Part shown: in pieces, positions 58,726-64,000 of the stretch
Layout: every line of letters starts with the position of its first letter
Position numbering within the stretch: the first letter of the stretch is position 1
Assembly (NCBI RefSeq): GCF_002933395.1
Contig: NZ_PKFN01000010.1
Coordinates: forward strand, 248,001-312,000
Origin: Yoonia maritima
Lineage (GTDB): Bacteria; Pseudomonadota; Alphaproteobacteria; Rhodobacterales; Rhodobacteraceae
Direction: 5' to 3'
Length of the DNA stretch: 64,000 nucleotides
Notes under the pieces: model-generated
Told to the model about the DNA's origin: nothing
The model's input: only the letters and a program-made list of their open reading frames with translations
Database searches by the model: none
Program-made: the position numbers and the translations under genes

Positions 58726-59670
58726 ATGTCAAAAACAACTAATCTAAAGACCAAGTTGGCGGCATCACGGCGGTTCACGTTCTCTGGACTTACCCGCGTT
58801 GCCTCGGTCGCGTCGATCGGACTTTGCATTGCGACGGGCGCATCTGCCCAAAACATTGCAACCGATGTTGGCGCGAGCGAACGGATCAATATTGCAGGCC
58901 AGCTTTCGACGCTAAGCCAACGCATCATTGCTTCAGCTTGCAACCTCAACTCGGGCATCACTGTTCGCGAAAGCCAAGCCGTTCTGCAAATCTCAGCAGA
59001 ACAGTTTACGGTCATCAGCGATGCATTACTGCAAGGCAACCGCCGGATGGGCGTGGTGGGCGAAGAAACCCGACCGCGCACGTTGCAAGTTATCAGCTCG
59101 TTAAACGATGAATGGGGTCCGCTGCTTGACCAAGCAACCGCAACAGCCGTTGCTGCAGATGATAATGCGCAAATCAAAGCGCTTGCCGACAAAAGTGGCC
59201 CGCTTTTGGAAACGGCCAACATTCTTGTGAGTGAAATCACCGGACAATATGCCGATCCTGTTGCATTGCTGCACGCTGATGCGCTTTTGATCGACCTTTC
59301 AGGCCGTCAACGGACGTTGGCAGCGCAAATGTCGAAAGACGTTTGCTTGATCGCATCAGGGATCAACGTCGAACAAGCACAAGCCGATCTAGCCAAGAAC
59401 GCGCAACTGTTCAGTGACACGCTGTCGGCCCTGCGTAATGGCTTAGAAAGCGTTGGGGTTCGCCCACCGCCAACAGCACGGATCGAAGAAGGTCTTCAAT
59501 TCGCTGTCGAAGAATGGGACGCACTTCAGCCACTTCTTGCACAAGCACAAAGTGGCGCATCGCTTGACGAAGCAACGCGTCAACGTGTGTTCTTTGCATT
59601 CTTAGGCATCGAAGCTCGTATGAACAACGTTACCGTGCTCTACGATAAAAACTCGAAACTGGGATTGTAA
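58726..59670 (+). CDS. Periplasmic protein with two PilJ/NarX-like P-box repeats (cassette B)
   Basis: A 314-residue exported protein (signal segment about 20-42, ending GASAQ) with no further membrane segment. Two homologous halves of about 135 residues are visible: SERINIAGQLSTLSQRIIAS with Cys72, and ALLIDLSGRQRTLAAQMSKD with Cys207. Further paired segments also match (LNDEWGPLL and VEEWDALQPL). The P-box-like helices recall NarX, where this helix binds nitrate, and the PilJ N-terminal domain, but no signalling domain is attached. AAAGGAAATGAT precedes the ATG. The gene ends in a terminator. Confidence 0.78.
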   Translation: MSKTTNLKTKLAASRRFTFSGLTRVASVASIGLCIATGASAQNIATDVGASERINIAGQLSTLSQRIIASACNLNSGITVRESQAVLQISAEQFTVISDALLQGNRRMGVVGEETRPRTLQVISSLNDEWGPLLDQATATAVAADDNAQIKALADKSGPLLETANILVSEITGQYADPVALLHADALLIDLSGRQRTLAAQMSKDVCLIASGINVEQAQADLAKNAQLFSDTLSALRNGLESVGVRPPPTARIEEGLQFAVEEWDALQPLLAQAQSGASLDEATRQRVFFAFLGIEARMNNVTVLYDKNSKLGL

Positions 59671-59692
59671 GGCCCACCAGTTTGACTGAAAG

Positions 59693-59717
59693 GGGCGCCC
59701 ACCGAGGCGCCCTTTTT
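59693..59717 (+). terminator. Terminator closing cassette B
   Basis: A 7-bp stem GGGCGCC / GGCGCCC with a 6-base loop and TTTTT. It lies between convergent genes and its T-run abuts the hemerythrin stop. Confidence 0.82.
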
Positions 59718-59718
59718 G

Positions 59719-60294
59719 TTAGCGTAGCTGTTCTGGCGCGTATTTTAACAACACGGGAACGACCAGTTCTTCTTCGTCGATCAAATGCCTATTCAGCATC
59801 TTTCCAAAGTCATCAAGTATCCTGTGCAAATCGCCTAAGCGATCCGTGAACTTTGCCTTCTTATTCGCATCAAACTGCAAGACATCATTCGCGCCACCAG
59901 CAAGCCCGGCAAGCAGACCATCCATCGCATGGTGATCGGAATCCAACAAATCAAAGCCACGCGAAACGCGTTTGTCCAATTTGGCCATAACCGGAAAATA
60001 CTGCGCATCTTCGATTTGGTGATGTCCGTGAAGCTGATTAATCAACATCCCGCCATAGCGTGAAAGGCTGCGTTTATAGTTTTCAGGGTCCATATTAGAA
60101 TCCATCACACCTTCAAGGTCGCCATTCAATTGCGTGAGCAAACGACGAAACATAAGATGGCGGTCCAACCAAAATGCAATCAACTGCGAATAGTTTGGAT
60201 TGGTCTTCCATTCATCGCGAGGGAATTCTCTAATCAACACGCGCAATGGATCGGGCAGTGCTTTACGGTTCGCAAGGGCAAGTTCAGGAGTCAT
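59719..60294 (-). CDS. Hemerythrin-like HHE domain protein
   Basis: A 191-residue helical protein. Iron-ligand candidates appear in order: RHLMFRRLL (about 44-52), HGHHQIEDAQYFP (about 89-101), LDSDHHAMDGLL and NRHLIDEEELVVP (about 170-182). Such proteins bind a di-iron centre and handle oxygen, nitric oxide or iron. ATG 60294 is taken as start, since the frame's earlier start at 60312 is a TTG; neither has a clear ribosome binding site. It is convergent with cassette B. Confidence 0.85.
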   Translation of the reverse strand: MTPELALANRKALPDPLRVLIREFPRDEWKTNPNYSQLIAFWLDRHLMFRRLLTQLNGDLEGVMDSNMDPENYKRSLSRYGGMLINQLHGHHQIEDAQYFPVMAKLDKRVSRGFDLLDSDHHAMDGLLAGLAGGANDVLQFDANKKAKFTDRLGDLHRILDDFGKMLNRHLIDEEELVVPVLLKYAPEQLR

Positions 60295-60398
60295 GGCAAT
60301 CCAATCTGTCAAACAGACGCACTGCGTGCGTTGCTAATTGGATATCCTAGTTTGCTATCAATTGAACGATGAACTTCTGTGCTTTCAAGCACGACCCA

Positions 60399-61424
60399 TC
60401 AGCGGCGACGCAGAGTATCCCCCAAAGCAAGCTTGGGGCTGAGCGTTACAAGCTGACCCTCTTCTTGATCTGCACCGTCATGGTAATCGGCAATAATTTG
60501 GGCTGCCTTAGCACCGATTTCACGGCGACATGCATCCATCGTCGCCAACTGGATCGGTAAACCGTCCAGCAATTCAACACCGTTAAACGCCGCAAGCCCA
60601 ATTTGACCGGGGACCTCGATACCCTTTTCAAGCAGATACAACAGGCCACCTGCCCCAATCATATCATTCGAGAAATATAAAAAATCGAGATCCGGCGTCC
60701 GTTCGATCATCTTGGCTGTCATCTCGCGGCCTTTGGCAAGCGCAGAACCGCCAGAATAAAACTCCTGATCTGCGATTTCGACACCAGACTGCGCAAGCGT
60801 CCGCGTAAAGCCTTCGAACCGTTTGCGGGCACGGTGATCGAGCGGCATCTTCGTGCCCATAAAGCCGATACGTTTATAACCCGCTGCGATGATCTCCTCG
60901 GCCATGATCCGACCTGCGCGACGGTGTGAAATACCAACGCACGCATCTACCGGATCGCCATCAACATCCATGATTTCAACAACCGGAATACCAGACTGCT
61001 GCAGCATGGCACGCGACGCCTCAGAATGTTCAAGACCGGCAATGATCACCCCAGATGGTCGCCAAGACAGCATTTCAAAAAGAACTTTTTCTTCTTTTTC
61101 AGGAAGATAGTCTGTAACGCCGACAACTGGCTGCAACACGGTATCTTCTAACACTTCCGAAATACCAGAAAGAACCTCTGGGAAGACCATGTTCCCCAAT
61201 GATGGAATAATCACCGCAACAAGGTTCACGCGTTGCGACGCCAGTGCACCAGCGATTTTGTTGGGCACATACCCCAAACTCTTCGCGGCGTCCTGCACCT
61301 TTTGACGGGTCGCAGCACTTACATCACCCTTGTTACGTAAAACGCGGCTAACGGTCATTTCGCTTACACCCGATGCTTCAGAAACATCGCGCAGAGTCAG
61401 TGGTCGTTTATTGCGGCTGGTCAC
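60399..61424 (-). CDS. LacI family transcriptional regulator
   Basis: A 341-residue regulator: LacI helix-turn-helix (LRDVSEASGVSEMTVSRVLR, about 11-30), hinge helix (NKIAGALASQRV) and a periplasmic-binding-protein-like sugar domain. The effector is unknown; the overall sequence reminds me of gluconate-type (GntR/IdnR) members. The start is GTG at 61424 with AGGA upstream. No sugar transport or catabolic genes are adjacent in this window, so the target lies elsewhere. A GTTAAC palindrome at 61454-61459 upstream might be an operator half. Confidence 0.88.
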   Translation of the reverse strand: MTSRNKRPLTLRDVSEASGVSEMTVSRVLRNKGDVSAATRQKVQDAAKSLGYVPNKIAGALASQRVNLVAVIIPSLGNMVFPEVLSGISEVLEDTVLQPVVGVTDYLPEKEEKVLFEMLSWRPSGVIIAGLEHSEASRAMLQQSGIPVVEIMDVDGDPVDACVGISHRRAGRIMAEEIIAAGYKRIGFMGTKMPLDHRARKRFEGFTRTLAQSGVEIADQEFYSGGSALAKGREMTAKMIERTPDLDFLYFSNDMIGAGGLLYLLEKGIEVPGQIGLAAFNGVELLDGLPIQLATMDACRREIGAKAAQIIADYHDGADQEEGQLVTLSPKLALGDTLRRR

Positions 61425-61513
61425 GGATCGGTCCTGTCATTGCATTCGACATTGTTAACGACCCTTTGTCCCGTTGACCAGATGAACAAAGAAAGGCATT
61501 GATCAACCACAAC

Positions 61514-61590
61514 GGCCCCGTGGCTCAACTGGATAGAGCAGCCCCCTCCTAAGGGGCAGGTTATTGGTTCGAATCCAATCGGGGTCACCA
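61514..61590 (+). tRNA. tRNA-Arg (anticodon CCU)
   Basis: A 77-base cloverleaf with encoded CCA. Acceptor arms GGCCCCG and CGGGGTC pair (one G-U). The anticodon loop CTCCTAA sits between GCCCC and GGGGC, giving anticodon CCT, which decodes AGG. The T loop is TTCGAAT between ATTGG and CCAAT. The 3' end of this tRNA is a frequent integration site for mobile elements, and the region after it looks foreign. Confidence 0.95.
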
Positions 61591-61901
61591 CAAACACCTA
61601 TGTCAGAAAAACCAAATGCTTGCGCAAAAAAAAGCAATAGCGTGCGCAAACCGGTGCAACCGGACGATTGAAATCTCTCTGAAGCCCACATTATATATTA
61701 ATTTCAATTTGTTAGCGCATTTATGACGCGAGCTTTGCATGTGTTGGAAAACGCCCTTTCCCAGACGATTTGACACTTCAGGCTCGATCGCTTTTCTAAG
61801 AACGCAGCAGGTTCCGGAACCTTTCATATCCAACAGCCCTGATCGTCATCGACGTCTTGGCGACCGCGCGAGCTTTGCCCGCGCCATGAAAGGTAATTCC
61901 T
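61591..61901. other. 311-base AT-rich junction after tRNA-Arg
   Basis: No convincing gene is seen. A poly-A tract (GCGCAAAAAAAAGC) and an AT-rich core (CATTATATATTAATTTCAAT at about 61689-61708) lie between the tRNA and the AAA+ gene. Two GCGCGAGCTTTG-like segments occur (CGCGAGCTTTGC at 61727-61738 and GCGCGAGCTTTGC at 61866-61878), a 12-base direct repeat. GAAAGGTAATTCCT near 61888 is the ribosome binding site of the next gene. Confidence 0.45.
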
Positions 61902-63002
61902 ATGACCCGGTCACATTCCACGATTCCGTTCCATAATCTGACTTTCCACGATGATCTGCCGAAGTTGCGGGATGTCGAGAAGCGGTTAAAGGCTTTCCTC
62001 AAGGCAACTCGTGAGGCAGCCCAGCGGACCGAGATCGAGGCAGGCCGGATGACAGATGAAGACCGTGTGTATCCCTACGACATCGTTGATGACGCAGATA
62101 TGCGTCGGATAAGAATGCGGTCCGTCAAATACCTCGAACGGCTGCACACATCGACTGGTATGTATCACCTGACTGAAGAGAGCCGCGTGCGCCTTACCCC
62201 TCTCAACGGCGGTTTGCCTGTCGCCTGTATCGCAACCGAGCACGAAGCTGACGAGATTGCGGCAGCCTTGCATGCCGAGATGCCATGGATGTCACGGGCC
62301 ACCGAAGCGGTCTGGCACGGTTTGCGTGCATCGGCCCGTAACGGGTTGCCGGGGTTACGGTTCAATCCGCTCGTTCTGGTCGGATCTCCGGGCATCGGCA
62401 AAAGCCACTGGGCTCGCCGCGTGGCGCACCACCTGTCGGTGCCCACGACGATGATCGAAGCGACGGGCGAGCCTGCCACATTCTCTCTTGTCGGGCTCCA
62501 GAAAGGCTGGGGCAGCGCAGGTGAAGGCAAGTTAATGCAGACCATTTTGCAGGAGCGCCATGGTGGCCCACTGGTCATCATCGACGAGATCGAGAAGTCG
62601 GGTGAGGTGCATTCGAACAAGGGGGCGCGACATACGTTGACCGATGCGCTGCTGCCTTTGCTGGAGCGTATGACCGCGGCGACATGGCAATGCCCGTTCT
62701 TCCAGATCAAGTGCGATCTCTCTTGGGTGAACTGGGTCATGACCGCGAACAGCCGCCAAGGGCTGCCCGAGCCGTTGCAAAGCCGCTGCGTTGTCTTGGA
62801 CCTGCCGGACCTGACGGCAGGCCAGCTGCGCCAGTTCGCGCAAACAGAGGGCCATCGGCGCAGCTTACCAGACCCAGCAATGGCCGCCCTCATGGATGTC
62901 TTCGACAGCGGTGCGATCAGCAACGCCAGCCTGAGCCTGCGCACTGTCAGCCGCATGCTCGACCGCGCCGAGACGCTCGCCAACCAACCTTTGCTGAACT
63001 GA
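61902..63002 (+). CDS. Lon-like AAA+ ATPase without protease domain
   Basis: A 366-residue protein. An N-terminal region of about 140 residues is unassigned. The AAA+ module follows: Walker A GSPGIGKS (161-168), a Lon-like pore segment ATFSLVGLQKGWGSAGEGKL, Walker B LVIIDEIEK (Asp228, Glu229), sensor 1 Asn283 in VMTANSRQG and an arginine finger in LQSRC (about 295). The order and the PEPLQSR block are as in Lon, but the chain ends after the lid domain with no Ser-Lys protease. The phosphoesterase gene starts 8 bases after its stop. The role is unknown; a mobile-element or defence function is conjecture. Confidence 0.8.
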   Translation: MTRSHSTIPFHNLTFHDDLPKLRDVEKRLKAFLKATREAAQRTEIEAGRMTDEDRVYPYDIVDDADMRRIRMRSVKYLERLHTSTGMYHLTEESRVRLTPLNGGLPVACIATEHEADEIAAALHAEMPWMSRATEAVWHGLRASARNGLPGLRFNPLVLVGSPGIGKSHWARRVAHHLSVPTTMIEATGEPATFSLVGLQKGWGSAGEGKLMQTILQERHGGPLVIIDEIEKSGEVHSNKGARHTLTDALLPLLERMTAATWQCPFFQIKCDLSWVNWVMTANSRQGLPEPLQSRCVVLDLPDLTAGQLRQFAQTEGHRRSLPDPAMAALMDVFDSGAISNASLSLRTVSRMLDRAETLANQPLLN

Positions 63003-63010
63003 GTAGCGCC

Positions 63011-63886
63011 ATGCAATATCAGACCATCCCTTACAGAACCGGCGAAATCGTCGTTCTGGCCGACCTGCACTTTGACACCTACCGCCGCTTCTCGCTGGTT
63101 CCATCTGATGTGTGGGGGCTACAGGATATGGTGTGGAATGCTGATGCGCTGATTCTCGCTGGCGATCTGACAAATGGGCCAGCAGATCGATGGGCGCAGG
63201 TGTTTCAATACCTTTCAGAGTTCATCCCGCCCGGTCGCATCTATGCGTTTCCTGGGAATCATGACTACTATTCCGGCCATCTCAGCGATGATCCGGCTCT
63301 CGCGAAAGTGACAGACGATGCCGGTGCTCACTTCGTCCAGAAACAGGCTTTGCTGCATGGAGATACCCGCATCCTCTGCTGCACATTATGGACAGATTTT
63401 AACCTGTCCGGCGCGCAGTCAATTGCGATGCGCGATGCGGATCTGCTCATGGCAGACTACGACCGGATCGGCGCACCGTTGCCATATGGCATACCAGCAA
63501 GCGAAGTGCCGATCATGCGCCGCGACCGACGGTTAAAGCCGCGAGAGACGCTGCGCGTCCACCTGGACCATCGCGCATGGCTGGAAGAAAAACTCGCTGA
63601 TCAGCATCCATGCGGGGATCAAGGCCGCACGGTCATCGTCACCCACCACGGACCGCACAGGGCCGTTGCTGGTTACATCGATGCGCTGTCAGCTGCATTC
63701 CATTCAGACATGAGCGATCTCATCGTCCGACACCGCCCAGACGCTTGGTTCTTTGGTCATTCCCACCGACGGCTTCGTGCGAAGGTTCTGGGCACGGATA
63801 TCCGGAATGTATCAGTGGGATATGCGGGTGAGTTGATCGATGAGTCGATCTCATATCTGCGTGAAGCTTGTCTTTGGAAAAGCTAG
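63011..63886 (+). CDS. Calcineurin-like metallophosphoesterase
   Basis: A 291-residue phosphoesterase with all metal-binding motifs: ADLHFD (Asp18, His20), AGDLTNG (Asp52), PGNHDYY (Asn83, His84), THHGPH (His212, His213) and FGHSH (His250, His252). There is no signal peptide, so it acts in the cytoplasm. Substrates of this superfamily range from nucleic acid ends to cyclic nucleotides and proteins. The start at 63011 is chosen because the upstream 327 bases of the open frame overlap the AAA+ gene. It forms a two-gene unit with the Lon-like ATPase. Confidence 0.87.
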   Translation: MQYQTIPYRTGEIVVLADLHFDTYRRFSLVPSDVWGLQDMVWNADALILAGDLTNGPADRWAQVFQYLSEFIPPGRIYAFPGNHDYYSGHLSDDPALAKVTDDAGAHFVQKQALLHGDTRILCCTLWTDFNLSGAQSIAMRDADLLMADYDRIGAPLPYGIPASEVPIMRRDRRLKPRETLRVHLDHRAWLEEKLADQHPCGDQGRTVIVTHHGPHRAVAGYIDALSAAFHSDMSDLIVRHRPDAWFFGHSHRRLRAKVLGTDIRNVSVGYAGELIDESISYLREACLWKS

Positions 63887-64000
63887 GTACCGCTGGTGAT
63901 GAGTGGAGCGGGTAAGCAGTCGGGTTTGGTTACAGTTACTTGAAGACGGCGGAAAGGAGCCGTTCGCTGCAAGTGCGAACTTCGTTCTTATTATTCTCTA
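63887..64000. other. Right-edge non-coding stretch with hairpin
   Basis: No gene is seen in the last 114 bases. A 6-bp stem GTTCGC / GCGAAC with a 7-base loop lies at 63962-63980, preceded by GCGGAAAGGAGCC and followed by an AT-rich tail. It may be the terminator of the preceding pair or part of a repeat that continues beyond the window. Confidence 0.35.

Noticed and set aside
61449-61460. GTTAAC palindrome upstream of the LacI-type gene as an operator
   Set aside because: Too short and without a second site; mentioned only in the gene entry.
62684-63010. N-terminal extension of the metallophosphoesterase frame
   Set aside because: It overlaps the end of the AAA+ gene and gives an Arg/Pro-rich stretch unlike the family; the ATG at 63011 gives a normal N-terminus.
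62165-63070. Open frame of 301 codons on the minus strand across the AAA+ gene
   Set aside because: Covers the Walker A, B and sensor motifs of the opposite frame, which are unmistakable; its own product is low-complexity Arg/Ser-rich.

Overview
The window looks like chromosomal DNA of an alphaproteobacterium of the Rhodobacteraceae (Roseobacter group). The evidence is a CcrM-type GANTC methyltransferase, the gene order DUF3576-leuS-lptE-holA, the rsmB-heparinase-purH-lspA-bamF run, a Cys-Cys insertion in LspA, and several protein families common in that group (DUF1674, DUF2125, DUF3775, DUF4170, DUF721). Genus-level placement near Loktanella/Yoonia/Octadecabacter is only an impression.

Layout. 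1-10.9 kb: a partial secreted-protein gene and an SDHAF4-like gene on the minus strand, then a plus-strand housekeeping run (rsmB, heparinase II/III family gene, purH, lspA, bamF-like lipoprotein, an M16 peptidase pair, mutL, rmuC, DUF3775). 12.5-14.2 kb: minus-strand saccharopine dehydrogenase and histidine phosphatase. 14.6-25.5 kb: a small secreted protein, recQ, cassette A (PstS-like/OmpA fusion plus periplasmic PilJ-type protein), truB, DUF1643, an RTX-type protein, rpsO and pnp. 25.7-31.4 kb: outer-membrane barrel, 1-Cys peroxiredoxin divergent from an mhqO/mhqD-like pair, RluA-type synthase, YggS, and a highly expressed porin. 31.6-36.1 kb: DUF3576 lipoprotein, leuS, lptE, holA. 36.1-43.2 kb (minus): a YjbH/YjbF exopolysaccharide locus with a small membrane protein, a flavoprotein, an MscS channel, a crotonase and an SDR. 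43.3-49.5 kb: DUF2125, pmbA, an IMPase/CysQ-like phosphatase, DUF4170, waaA, lpxK. 49.6-55.6 kb: DsbA-like, DUF721/DciA, mutY, alkB, ccrM, rnhB, and a secreted protein. 55.8-59.7 kb: a second copy of the cassette (B), preceded by a secreted small protein and a membrane-tethered winged-helix protein. 59.7-61.4 kb: hemerythrin and an orphan LacI regulator. 61.5-64 kb: tRNA-Arg(CCU), then an AT-rich junction and a protease-less Lon-like AAA+ ATPase paired with a metallophosphoesterase, which looks like the edge of an inserted element.

How the genes work together. Many encode envelope biogenesis: lspA, bamF, lptE, waaA, lpxK, yjbF/H, porin, DsbA and the M16 pair. DNA maintenance is also well represented: mutL, rmuC, recQ, holA, mutY, ccrM, rnhB and the DciA-like gene.

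The most interesting content is the duplicated cassette. In each copy a 526-residue, peptidoglycan-anchorable PstS-like binding protein is followed by a periplasmic protein made of two tandem PilJ/NarX-like P-box repeats, each with a cysteine, spaced exactly 135 residues apart in both copies. No ABC permease or ATPase is present. Copy B lies just downstream of a two-TM protein whose cytoplasmic C-terminus looks like an OmpR/ToxR-type winged helix. I infer an uncharacterised envelope sensing or anion-capture system. The AAA+/phosphoesterase pair after the tRNA is the second candidate.
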